A stretch of 64,000 nucleotides of DNA, taken from NCBI RefSeq assembly GCF_000520955.1, contig NZ_JACC01000022.1, positions 52,169-116,168 of the forward strand, given 5' to 3'. The notes below the pieces were generated by a model. The model was given only the letters and a program-made list of their open reading frames with translations. It did not search any database and was not told the DNA's origin. This document shows, one piece after another, positions 8,099-16,318 of this stretch. Origin of the DNA: Aquimarina pacifica (GTDB taxonomy: Bacteria; Bacteroidota; Bacteroidia; Flavobacteriales; Flavobacteriaceae). Position 1 is the stretch's first letter; every line of letters starts with the position of its first letter. The position numbers were made by a program, and so were the translations under genes.

Positions 8099-9936
8099 TT
8101 ATCTATCTACTAAAATCGTCCCTTTGTATGCTATTGCTATGGGGATTCTATGTATTGTTTTTAGAAAAAGAAAACATGCATTATGTCAAAAGATGGTACT
8201 TGATGTTTAGTTTGTTTTTTGCATTGATTATTCCTTTGGTCACATTTTCTTATGAAACCGAAGCTATTGTTGAAGCAGAAACCATGGCTCCTGTTGTTAC
8301 TCAAGAAGTCATAGCGGCTAATGTTGTTAATGACCAGATTGCAGGAGCTTCATACCCATATTGGATGTTTTTATTATGGGGTATTTACGGGATAGGGGTT
8401 TTAGTTTTTGGTTTTAGATTTGTTAAGCATCTCAAATGTCTTACTAGAGAAATCAAAAGAAATGAGCAATTAGAAGAGCCATCTCATATCAATGTATTGG
8501 TTCCTGATACTATAATACCACATACTTTTCTGAATTATATTTTTGTTCCTAAAAAGGAATATCATGAAAAAAGAATCCCAGAAGAAGTGTTGCTTCATGA
8601 AAAAACACATGTGAGTCAAAAGCATACGCTAGATATACTTTTTGTAGAAATTCTACAAGTACTCTTTTGGTTCAATCCATTATTAGTTTGGATTAAAAAA
8701 TGTATAAAGTTAAATCACGAATTTCTAGCAGATCAGACAGTGCTTAAACGTGAGTTTTCAGTTCAAAATTACATGAACTTACTCGTAACATATCCAAACG
8801 GTCCTCATCAGGCCGGTTTTGCGAGTCCTATTAATTATTCATTAACCAAAAAACGAATTCTTATGATGTCACAACAATTTTCTAAAAAAAGAGCAATAGC
8901 TCGAATACTATTGCTCTTACCGGTTTTATTAGGGTGTATGCTGTTATTTAATAATAAAATTGTCGCTCAGCAAACGAATGTAGCACATGTAAAAATTGCA
9001 GATAATACAGATCCCGATAAAAAAATTAAAATTCGTGTAAAGGGAGAGCAAATTACTGTCAATGGTACGGCAACTGATTTATCTGGTTTTACAAAAGCAA
9101 TCGATGAAGTTACAAGACAATGGAAAGATGATGAGTTAAAAGCTGCTCAATTTGATATTCAAGTAATGAATTCGAATGATCAATTCCTTGACAAGTTAAA
9201 TGCGGCTTACGAAAAAACACGTTTACATATATCAAATCCAGATGGACACAGCCTTATTCCACCTGCGCCACCAGCAGAGCCCAAATCACCAAAATCAGAT
9301 ACAAGTACAGTTCCTGCACCCCCACCAGTAGCTAAAGAACCGGTGTTAGAAGAAAAAGCCGTTCCTTCTCCTCCTAAAGTAAAGAAATACCCTTGTGGAG
9401 GTAAAAAAGTGACTGTTATCGTGCCGAGCGAATCTTCGGTTCATTCTTCTTCTTATTATGAACAAGAGATTGTAGAAGCATTAGAAAAAGCTGAACAGGC
9501 AAGAGCAATGGCAGAAGAAGAAGAAGAAATGATACTCATCGCAGATGCTGGCGATGAACATGAGATTGTGATTCTAGATGCTAAGAAAGATCAGTATGCT
9601 GCATTAGAAGCAGTATATGAGGCTAAAGCGTTTGAAATAATTGATGTAGAACGAATTCGTCATGAAGCACGTATGGCGCAAGAGGCATCATTACAAGTAA
9701 GAGAAGAGGCAATGAGAAATGCAGAAAAAGCCAGATTAATAGCCGAGGAAAGGGTACATGTTCATGCAGAAAAGGTACGTGAGGAAGCCAGAAAATATGC
9801 AGAAAAAGCTCGAAAGCAGGCAGAAAAAGAACGCCAGAAAGCATATAAAGTTAGAGATAAAGCTTTGAGACAAGCAGAAAAGGCACGCGAAGAAGCTCGA
9901 AAAGCAGCCTATAAGGCAGCAAAAAATGCTAAATAG
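8095..9936 (+). CDS. M56 (BlaR1-like) membrane metallopeptidase with long charged helical tail
   Basis: 613 residues. Transmembrane helices lie near 1-20, 33-52, 90-112 and 282-302. The M56 zinc site is intact: HEKTH (His168, Glu169, His172), then NHEFLAD with Glu209 as likely third ligand. In BlaR1/MecR1 proteins this cytoplasm-facing domain cleaves the partner repressor after signal binding; BlaI is encoded just upstream with a 4-base overlap. There is no penicillin-binding sensor domain. After helix 4 come a globular segment (about 305-390), a Pro-rich linker (about 390-425) and about 150 residues rich in Ala, Glu, Lys and Arg with AEKAR-type repeats. This tail is predicted to be a long helix, like the central domain of TolA. 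The signal sensed is unknown. Confidence 0.88.
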   Translation: MIIYLLKSSLCMLLLWGFYVLFLEKENMHYVKRWYLMFSLFFALIIPLVTFSYETEAIVEAETMAPVVTQEVIAANVVNDQIAGASYPYWMFLLWGIYGIGVLVFGFRFVKHLKCLTREIKRNEQLEEPSHINVLVPDTIIPHTFLNYIFVPKKEYHEKRIPEEVLLHEKTHVSQKHTLDILFVEILQVLFWFNPLLVWIKKCIKLNHEFLADQTVLKREFSVQNYMNLLVTYPNGPHQAGFASPINYSLTKKRILMMSQQFSKKRAIARILLLLPVLLGCMLLFNNKIVAQQTNVAHVKIADNTDPDKKIKIRVKGEQITVNGTATDLSGFTKAIDEVTRQWKDDELKAAQFDIQVMNSNDQFLDKLNAAYEKTRLHISNPDGHSLIPPAPPAEPKSPKSDTSTVPAPPPVAKEPVLEEKAVPSPPKVKKYPCGGKKVTVIVPSESSVHSSSYYEQEIVEALEKAEQARAMAEEEEEMILIADAGDEHEIVILDAKKDQYAALEAVYEAKAFEIIDVERIRHEARMAQEASLQVREEAMRNAEKARLIAEERVHVHAEKVREEARKYAEKARKQAEKERQKAYKVRDKALRQAEKAREEARKAAYKAAKNAK

Positions 9937-9963
9937 AAAGTTTAAACAATAATAAATACAATA

Positions 9964-10020
9964 AAAAGAGGCTAATCTCTCATTACTATACTATGTAGTA
10001 ATTAGGATTTAGCCTCTTTT
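9964..10020 (+). terminator. Terminator after blaI-M56
   Basis: Arms 9964-9975 (AAAAGAGGCTAA) and 10009-10020 (TTAGCCTCTTTT) pair perfectly, and an inner stem pairs 9982-9988 with 9996-10002. It begins 27 bases after the M56 stop. T and A runs on both sides allow it to work for both strands. Confidence 0.75.
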
Positions 10021-10092
10021 GTTATTATACCACTAACTGACTTTCAATGGTATTAGGTATTTTTTGTATACCTAATCGGGAAGGGGAAATTT

Positions 10093-10434
10093 TTATGACT
10101 TTAATATCTTTAATCTCATTCGGTATATTTTTCCGGTTTCAGTATTGATATTCGTCTTTATTTTTTTGTAGTTCAATCTGCCTTTTACATAATCATCCAC
10201 TCCCATTTTTTCAGAATTTACAGTAAGCACAACGATTTCTCCATTGGCATTCAAAGTAAATTCAACGTTTGCCTTAACTTCATTTTGTTCGATGTCCATT
10301 TTAGGAGCTTCTAGAAGTGTCGTGATTTCTTGTCTTAATTGTTGTTTTGGGTTTGCATCGATTGTATTATTTGCGAATACTTGTGATGAAACAATAATTA
10401 CCAATGCTGCGAATACTACTTTTACGTTTTTCAT
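10093..10434 (-). CDS. Small secreted protein, TonB-C-like fold suspected
   Basis: 113 residues. A clear signal peptide (about 1-21, ending VFA-NN) precedes a mature part of about 90 residues. The segment VEFTLNANGEIVVLTVNS followed by a YVKGRLNYKK helix resembles the small TonB C-terminal-like domains (beta strand, NxxG turn, strand, helix) common in short flavobacterial exported proteins. I do not recognise a named family or function. It is convergent with the blaI-M56 pair, so it is probably not part of that operon. A small hairpin (10052-10060 with 10068-10076) lies just beyond its stop. Confidence 0.6.
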   Translation of the reverse strand: MKNVKVVFAALVIIVSSQVFANNTIDANPKQQLRQEITTLLEAPKMDIEQNEVKANVEFTLNANGEIVVLTVNSEKMGVDDYVKGRLNYKKIKTNINTETGKIYRMRLKILKS

Positions 10435-10746
10435 TTTTTTTAGTTTTTTGTTTGCAGGTTAAAATAGATTATGAAACTATTTGTTCATTTTTACAGGGCA
10501 AATGTAGTCGGGATCAGGGGTTCCTTTTTCAATTAAATGTTTCTAAAAAGTTTATAAATTGTTACTATTACGTTAAGTATTGATTTTTAGTTTAAAATTA
10601 AAATTTGACATATTTGTATGTTTAAGAAGTTATTGTATTGTGAATTATGCAAATTTCAATCATATTTATGTAAATAATTATTTTTTAAATATATAATTTT
10701 GATAAATCAATAATTTAATAAAAGTTTTTAATATTATCTAAATGTT

Positions 10747-10808
10747 AAGAGTAGGATTTTACTTACGTCAGCATGTTGCGTATATGAGTTTACGACTTGC
10801 TCTTTTTT
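10747..10808 (+). other. Possible structured RNA or terminator in a 547-base gap
   Basis: The gap 10435-10981 has no gene I can support and is mostly AT-rich. Bases 10747-10755 (AAGAGTAGG) pair with 10796-10804 (CTTGCTCTT, two wobble pairs), followed by a T run. The enclosed 40 bases are noticeably richer in G and C than the surroundings. This could be a small RNA with its own terminator. The upstream source of transcription is not evident. Confidence 0.25.
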
Positions 10809-10981
10809 ATGGATTCGGTTTTTATTTTTTTAGTGTACGATTAGTGTTGTAAAGGGTGTTTTTCTAAACTATTTTTATATACTGTAGTATCACTACCAAA
10901 TGGTGGTATACATGAAGTTAGGAGAATAATAAATGTAAAACCTAAGGTGTAAAGAATTATCTTTGCAAAAAATTAAAGATT

Positions 10982-11860
10982 ATGAGTCGAGGGCAAGGTC
11001 CTGATAAGGGAAAATCAAGAGGGAAAAGAGATGGTAATGCAGGAAGTAATCCTAATGCAAGAGATAAAAATGTGTCCCGACAAGGAAGTAAGCCATACAG
11101 AGGTAAAAGTTCTCAGAAGAAGTCAAATACATCGCCGAAGAAACTTGTTGATTCTGATGAGATGAGACTTAATAAGTATGTGGGAAACTCTGGAGTGTGC
11201 TCAAGACGAGAAGCTGATTTGTATATTCAAACAGGTAGTGTGTGGGTGAACGGAAAACCCATTACTGAGATGGGGTATAAAGTAAAGCTTACAGATGAGG
11301 TGAAATTTGATGGACGTGTCATCACGCCATACAAGAAAGAATATGTGCTTCTTAATAAGCCTAAAGGGTTTGTAACCAGTACAAGCCCAGAGAAAACAAG
11401 AACAGTAATGGATTTGGTGTCTAATGCTTCAAAATCAGTGTTAAAACCTGTCGGTAGGTTAGAACGTAATACTACTGGGTTGCTTTTGTTTACTAATGAT
11501 GTCGATTTAGAAAAGAAACTTACGCATCATAAAAGCGGAGTGCGTAAATTATTTCATGTAGAATTGGAGCGTAATCTAAAGTTTGAAGACTTACAGAAAA
11601 TAGAAAAAGGGATAAAGTTAGAGGAAGGTTTTATTACCGTTGATGAGATTTCTTATATAGAAGGAGTGTCTAAAAATGAAATAGGGATTGAATTACAGTC
11701 TTCTAAGAATGGTATTATTCATAAGCTTTTTGAACACCTTAATTATAGTGTGGTCAAGTTAGATAGAGTGATTTTTGCTGGATTAACAAAGAAAGATCTT
11801 CCTAGAGGGCACTGGAGAATTCTTACAGAGCAAGAAGTGGTTAATTTGCGAATCATGTAA
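10982..11860 (+). CDS. RluB/RsuA-type pseudouridine synthase paralogue with altered catalytic site
   Basis: 292 residues. A basic, disordered N-terminus (about 1-58, Gly/Ser/Lys/Arg-rich) is typical of Bacteroidota members. An S4 RNA-binding domain follows (about 60-115, LNKYVGNSGVCSRREAD), then the RsuA/RluB catalytic domain. Active enzymes carry GRLD with Asp as catalytic residue; here the codons read GRLE (GAA at 11461-11463 region), followed by the normal RNTTGLLLFTND. The later NRxVRR-type motif is also changed, to NGIIHKLFEHL. The usual LDRVxFAGLTKKDLPRGHWR ending is intact. Asp to Glu may slow or abolish catalysis while RNA binding remains. A TATCTTTG promoter element lies at 10958-10965, giving a very short leader. 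Confidence 0.85.
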   Translation: MSRGQGPDKGKSRGKRDGNAGSNPNARDKNVSRQGSKPYRGKSSQKKSNTSPKKLVDSDEMRLNKYVGNSGVCSRREADLYIQTGSVWVNGKPITEMGYKVKLTDEVKFDGRVITPYKKEYVLLNKPKGFVTSTSPEKTRTVMDLVSNASKSVLKPVGRLERNTTGLLLFTNDVDLEKKLTHHKSGVRKLFHVELERNLKFEDLQKIEKGIKLEEGFITVDEISYIEGVSKNEIGIELQSSKNGIIHKLFEHLNYSVVKLDRVIFAGLTKKDLPRGHWRILTEQEVVNLRIM

Positions 11861-11900
11861 AGCGGCGCTTTAAAGTAATTTTAGACAGATTAATATGTAA

Positions 11901-13322
11901 TTACATATTATGTAATACGGGCATATCTAGTGGTTTCTTTTTGAATAACTCCCATATAAAAAGCGCGAATACTAATACATACTCAAGGCCAACCATCCAC
12001 AAATTTTCTTTAAAATCAGGATGTATATAAGCCGTATAGCTAAGTATTACTGTAAGGGACCAGAGAATAGGGAACCTGTATTTGGTGAAGATACATAGTG
12101 ATAACGGAACTGCAATATACCATGGGTGGACCGTAGTTGATAGAAAATAATAGATGCATATGCCTAATAGCATTGCAGTGATTAGTTGCTTCGTATCTCT
12201 ATTTTTTCTAAAGAATGTTATGCATAGTAATATGATGATTACTATTAATGGAATTATTTTACCGGTAGTCTCTATGATATTCCATCCTACAATTTGATAA
12301 CCGATCCATCTGATCACAAAATAAATACTGGCATTAAATTCGAAATTCTGAAACCATAGACGAATAGTACTGCTAAAGTTAGTAAGGAAAGATCCTGATA
12401 AAAACGGAGCAAAAGTTAGAAAGACGGTCATCAGAACTATACTATAAAATCGAAACAATTTTGATATTCCGGTGGTTGTGAGTTGATTGTTTGTGGTCGT
12501 GTTAAAAACAAGCTTTTGAAAAAATAAAGGCAAAAATAACAACGGAATTAGTTTTACTGATATAGAAAGTCCTAAGATAATGGCAGCCCAATACCAATAT
12601 CCTTTATGTAAGAGGTATAATGAGTATATGATGAAAAAGACCATAATTCCTTCAAAATGAAGGTTGCCGGTACATTCGATAATAATAAAAGGATTAAGGA
12701 TGTACCAGAAGATTCTTTCTTTTGGTAAGTCTAAAGCTTGTAGTAGTTTTTTTCCGAAGAAAAAAGTACCTATATCTGCAAGTATGAGTAGTGTTCTGAA
12801 TACCATAGCAGAGCCTATAATACTTTTGCCGGAAAATATAGCCGCAATAGCATAACAGAATTGAGAGATGGGTGGGTAATTGGTGTAGTGACTACCATTA
12901 AGTTGCCCCATACCATTATACAGTTCTTGGGCTTGGGTAATAGGAATATTTTCTTGAGTAACCCAGACTTCGGGTAGCGATAAGTAAGGGTTTAATCCTT
13001 CTATCAACATTCTACCATCCCAGATAAACCTGTAAAAATCTTGAGATAAATTAGGGACTGCGAAGAAGAAAATAATTCGATATATAAGTGCCGAAACTGC
13101 TAATATTTTCCAATGAGTTTGTGTTCGGTGGATACTTGCGTAAGATAGGGCAAATAGGCTAACCCATACACTAATTAGTAAGGTGACATCTGTACGTTCT
13201 ACTTGGTAAGCGAATCCCCAATATAGGGAACAACTGAGTACGAGTAAGGATATAGAAAACCAATATGATTCGTCTAATTTGCCTAAAAATTTACCTAAAG
13301 AAGAAATTGAGAAACGATACAT
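11901..13322 (-). CDS. GT-C-type polyprenol-phosphate-sugar glycosyltransferase, integral membrane
   Basis: 473 residues with about eleven hydrophobic helices. The loop DFYRFIWDGRMLIEGLNPY (about residues 95-113) matches the conserved acidic Asp-containing loop after the first helices in DUF2029/MptA-like mannosyltransferases. These use a lipid-linked sugar donor at the outer face of the cytoplasmic membrane. A second conserved-looking segment, NGSHYTNYPP, follows. It is the last gene of a minus-strand operon (16093 to 11901) behind a Dpm1-like transferase that could make its polyprenol-phosphate sugar donor. The exact sugar and acceptor cannot be read from the sequence. Confidence 0.75.
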   Translation of the reverse strand: MYRFSISSLGKFLGKLDESYWFSISLLVLSCSLYWGFAYQVERTDVTLLISVWVSLFALSYASIHRTQTHWKILAVSALIYRIIFFFAVPNLSQDFYRFIWDGRMLIEGLNPYLSLPEVWVTQENIPITQAQELYNGMGQLNGSHYTNYPPISQFCYAIAAIFSGKSIIGSAMVFRTLLILADIGTFFFGKKLLQALDLPKERIFWYILNPFIIIECTGNLHFEGIMVFFIIYSLYLLHKGYWYWAAIILGLSISVKLIPLLFLPLFFQKLVFNTTTNNQLTTTGISKLFRFYSIVLMTVFLTFAPFLSGSFLTNFSSTIRLWFQNFEFNASIYFVIRWIGYQIVGWNIIETTGKIIPLIVIIILLCITFFRKNRDTKQLITAMLLGICIYYFLSTTVHPWYIAVPLSLCIFTKYRFPILWSLTVILSYTAYIHPDFKENLWMVGLEYVLVFALFIWELFKKKPLDMPVLHNM

Positions 13323-13439
13323 AAAACAAACATACTTGTTTTTTGTTAATTCAGTTCTATGTCATGGTCTGTTATGATTTTCAATACCACCACATATGTT
13401 TTTACTAATAATTTCTTCTTGCTATTCTAAGAATATGGC

Positions 13440-14912
13440 TTAAAACTTAGATGTAACGGATTTAAAAAATACAAATGCGAACCCCAAGAATAACATAATA
13501 TGAAATAAGAATAGACCAAAATCCTGAAGAGCAAAGGCGCTATATAGGGCAAAACCAAAATAACCCATTAAAAATGCTTCTAGGATAGTGTTTCCTGAAA
13601 TATTTTTATTAATATACTTATTCTCTTTCCATGAGCCCTTTAGTGCTTCTATATTAAATTTGGGAGTACGAACAAATTCACTTTTCTTACCAAAATGACC
13701 TTCTAATACTGCCATAGAATTATGTACAGAGAATCCCATTGCAATAGAGAAAAAAGTAAAGAACATTTTTATGTATTCTAGGAAATTCCAGAATCCTTTG
13801 CCATGTATTTTTTTGAATGTATGCCAATAACAAAAGAAAAATATAACTGTACTTAGTGCAAAAAATGCAATTACGTTAAAATACCAGCTAAATAGAGGGT
13901 TGTTATTTTTTATGTACATTACGGGTACGCTAAGAACTGCTACCAAAAGTACTAACAAGAACATGCTGCTATTAAGAAGGTGGAAAAAGCTATGAAATTT
14001 GGTTTTAAGCGGTACCGTTTTATCTTTGAGAAGTTTCCAGTATAGTTTCTGAAAATTTTCTGCTGCGCCCTTATTCCATCTAAATTGTTGAGAGCGAGCT
14101 GCACTAATAACTACAGGTAATTCTGCAGGAGTTTCTACTTCTTCGAGGTATTTGAACTTCCATTTTTTAAGTTGTGCTCTGTAGCTTAAGTCTAGATCTT
14201 CGGTAAGGGTGTCTCCTTGCCAATTTCCTGCGTCTTCAATGCATTCTTTTCGCCAAACACCTGCGGTTCCATTAAAATTAATGAAATGATCTTTAAAATT
14301 ACGCCCTACTTGCTCCATGGTAAAATGGAAATCTAAAGCAAATGCTTGAATTTTTGTAAGCATTGAGTAGTCTCTGTTGATATGACCCCATCGGGTTTGT
14401 ACAACCCCAATTTTTTTATCTTTAAAATAAGGAATGGTTTGTAATAACCATTTTTTTCCGGGTAAAAAATCAGCATCAAAAATGGCAAAAAATTCTCCTT
14501 TTGCTATTTTTAAACCTTCTTTAAGTGCCCCAGCCTTAAAACCAACTCGGTTCTCTCGGCGTATGTGTGTAATATCTAATCCAGTTTCCTGAAGTTTTTT
14601 GATATGTGTAGCGGTAGAAATAACAGATTCATCTGTCGAGTCATCTAATACCTGAATTTCTAATTTATTTTTAGGATACTCAAGTTCGGCAATATTGTCT
14701 AAGAGCCGATCCATTACATATAGTTCATTGTATACGGGCAATTGTACCGTAACATAAGGGATTTCTTCTTCTTTAGAAAAATCAAAAGTTACAGAATCAT
14801 CTGAGTGCTTTCGAGATTTTAGATAATTAAAAAGAAGATTCAGTTGGGCCAGGCTATACAAGAATATGATTAGCAAGGCAAGTGTGTAAATTATGATGAT
14901 AGCAATATCCAT
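13440..14912 (-). CDS. Processive-type family 2 glycosyltransferase (cellulose synthase-like)
   Basis: 490 residues. One N-terminal helix (about 3-24) leads to a cytoplasmic GT-A domain with DDSTDES, DADFLPG and TEDLDLSYR, then QQFRWNKG (the QxxRW motif). Four or more C-terminal helices follow. This is the layout of CesA/CslA-like synthases that extend a polysaccharide or glycosylate a lipid and pass it through the membrane. No PilZ domain is present. It lies five bases from the Dpm1-like gene upstream and 117 bases from the GT-C gene downstream, consistent with one operon for an envelope or exopolysaccharide glycan. Confidence 0.82.
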   Translation of the reverse strand: MDIAIIIIYTLALLIIFLYSLAQLNLLFNYLKSRKHSDDSVTFDFSKEEEIPYVTVQLPVYNELYVMDRLLDNIAELEYPKNKLEIQVLDDSTDESVISTATHIKKLQETGLDITHIRRENRVGFKAGALKEGLKIAKGEFFAIFDADFLPGKKWLLQTIPYFKDKKIGVVQTRWGHINRDYSMLTKIQAFALDFHFTMEQVGRNFKDHFINFNGTAGVWRKECIEDAGNWQGDTLTEDLDLSYRAQLKKWKFKYLEEVETPAELPVVISAARSQQFRWNKGAAENFQKLYWKLLKDKTVPLKTKFHSFFHLLNSSMFLLVLLVAVLSVPVMYIKNNNPLFSWYFNVIAFFALSTVIFFFCYWHTFKKIHGKGFWNFLEYIKMFFTFFSIAMGFSVHNSMAVLEGHFGKKSEFVRTPKFNIEALKGSWKENKYINKNISGNTILEAFLMGYFGFALYSAFALQDFGLFLFHIMLFLGFAFVFFKSVTSKF

Positions 14913-14917
14913 TCGTA

Positions 14918-15610
14918 CTACGTAAAGCTATATTTAAAAATCCAATTCAAAATCTTAACGCCTGCAAATATAGCACCTTTTATGGTTCCTGAAACTTTTG
15001 AGACACCAATTCTCCTTTTGTAACGTACAGGTATCTCTGTATAGCTGTGTTTATTCTTTAAGATTTTTAACTGCATTTCTACTGTCCAGCCATAGGTTTT
15101 GTCAGTCATACCAAGAGATAACAGCGTATTGTATTTGATTGCTCTAAAGGGACCAAGATCGGTAAATTTTGCACCAAAAAAAAGTTTCATTAAACTTGTA
15201 GCGAGCCAATTTCCGAATATTTGAGGAAAGGTCATTGAGCCAGATTCTCTTAATCTCTTTACTCTGGATCCGATAACCATATCGATGTCTTGTTCTATTA
15301 TCGGTAAAATTATCTTACTAAGTTCTTCAGGATAGTCACTATAATCCCCATCTAAAAAGACAATAATATCAGGTTTGATATCTTTTGAAGCGATATACTC
15401 CATACCCTTAAGACATGCATAACCATATCCTTTTCTTGGTTCTTTAACAACAGTAGCGCCGGCATTTTTTGCTACTTTTTCTGTGTTATCGGTAGAATTA
15501 TTACTTACTACCACAATCTCATTAACAATATCTGGGATTTCTTTTATAACATGACCTATAGAGTCTTGTTCATTATAAGCCGGTATGATTACGTGTATGA
15601 TTGGAGGCAT
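14918..15610 (-). CDS. Dpm1/GtrB-like polyprenyl-phosphate glycosyltransferase (GT2)
   Basis: 230 residues, soluble GT-A fold: IPAYNEQDSIGHV at the N-terminus, SNNSTDNTEKVA, and LDGDYSDYPEEL with the metal-binding DxD-like motif. The segment TDLGPFRAIK is common in flavobacterial Dpm1-type enzymes. It likely moves a sugar from a nucleotide donor to undecaprenyl phosphate in the cytoplasm, feeding the GT-C enzyme in the same operon. There is no C-terminal membrane extension. The preceding gene ends on the base adjacent to its start, so the two are tightly coupled. Confidence 0.8.
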   Translation of the reverse strand: MPPIIHVIIPAYNEQDSIGHVIKEIPDIVNEIVVVSNNSTDNTEKVAKNAGATVVKEPRKGYGYACLKGMEYIASKDIKPDIIVFLDGDYSDYPEELSKIILPIIEQDIDMVIGSRVKRLRESGSMTFPQIFGNWLATSLMKLFFGAKFTDLGPFRAIKYNTLLSLGMTDKTYGWTVEMQLKILKNKHSYTEIPVRYKRRIGVSKVSGTIKGAIFAGVKILNWIFKYSFT

Positions 15611-16093
15611 TTATAGGGATGCATTGGGATTATCTCTTTTAAAACTAAAAATATCAGTCCACTCACCAGTTTTCTTATCCTTGATATATTGTTCAGCTTT
15701 AAAAAGTTTATTGTTTTTATACAATAGACAAAACCCTTCTTTTTTATTGTTTTTATATTGATGCTTTCGAGTTATTCGGGATGCAATATCGTAAATAATC
15801 CACCATTTTTCTGCTTTATCATTTATAAAATGCCCTTCTTTGAGAATTTTTCCATTTGTTGAATAAAAATACCAATATCCTTCTTTCTTATTGTCTTTAT
15901 AAGATCCTTTATGAGAAACTTTTCCGTTGGGGTGATAAAAATACCAAAAACCTTCTTTTGAAGTAGTGGATTTCCAACCTTGGGTTTTGGTTAAACCATT
16001 ATTATAGTAGTCATAATGATACTTTTTTTGGGCGATACTGATATTTCCTGTCAATAAAAATAAAAACAAGAAAACTAAATAGTGTTGATTCAT
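15611..16093 (-). CDS. Secreted MORN/YwqK-type repeat protein
   Basis: 160 residues. A signal peptide (about 1-21, ending SIAQ) precedes five or so 20-residue repeats of the form GxWxxYxxNGKxxxxGxYxxNKKEG, as in the MORN_2/YwqK family of Bacteroidota. These proteins often act as scaffolds or accessory proteins and are frequently annotated loosely as antitoxins. It is the first gene of the glycosyltransferase operon. The link to glycan assembly is only by position. Confidence 0.72.
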   Translation of the reverse strand: MNQHYLVFLFLFLLTGNISIAQKKYHYDYYNNGLTKTQGWKSTTSKEGFWYFYHPNGKVSHKGSYKDNKKEGYWYFYSTNGKILKEGHFINDKAEKWWIIYDIASRITRKHQYKNNKKEGFCLLYKNNKLFKAEQYIKDKKTGEWTDIFSFKRDNPNASL

Positions 16094-16244
16094 AAGTACG
16101 CATATTAGAAGTGATTATTTTAGACGAGAACTCCTAGTACTACTAACAGGTTTTAACAAATACTTATGATAAGTAAAGGTTTCTGGGGTGGTCTACTTTT
16201 TTTTGGACATTATAGGTTAGTGAAACGGGATGGTTTTATATAAG

Positions 16245-16292
16245 AATTCTCATCTGGTCTACAAATAAACATTTGAACATCAGATGAGAATT
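16245..16292 (-). terminator. Hairpin after the Fe-S operon
   Basis: Bases 16245-16256 (AATTCTCATCTG) pair perfectly with 16281-16292 across a 24-base loop. The hairpin lies about 30 bases beyond the stop of the 4Fe-4S gene (minus strand) and 150 bases before the next operon. The T run after the stem is weak. Confidence 0.5.
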
Positions 16293-16318
16293 TAAAAAAC
16301 TTAAGAGGATACGGGATA

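Noticed and set aside
9623..9844. Antisense open frame within the M56 tail
   Set aside because: It is the mirror of the repetitive Ala/Glu/Lys codons and has no independent features.
7727..9936. BlaI/M56 pair as beta-lactam resistance control
   Set aside because: The M56 protein has no penicillin-binding sensor domain and no beta-lactamase is nearby.
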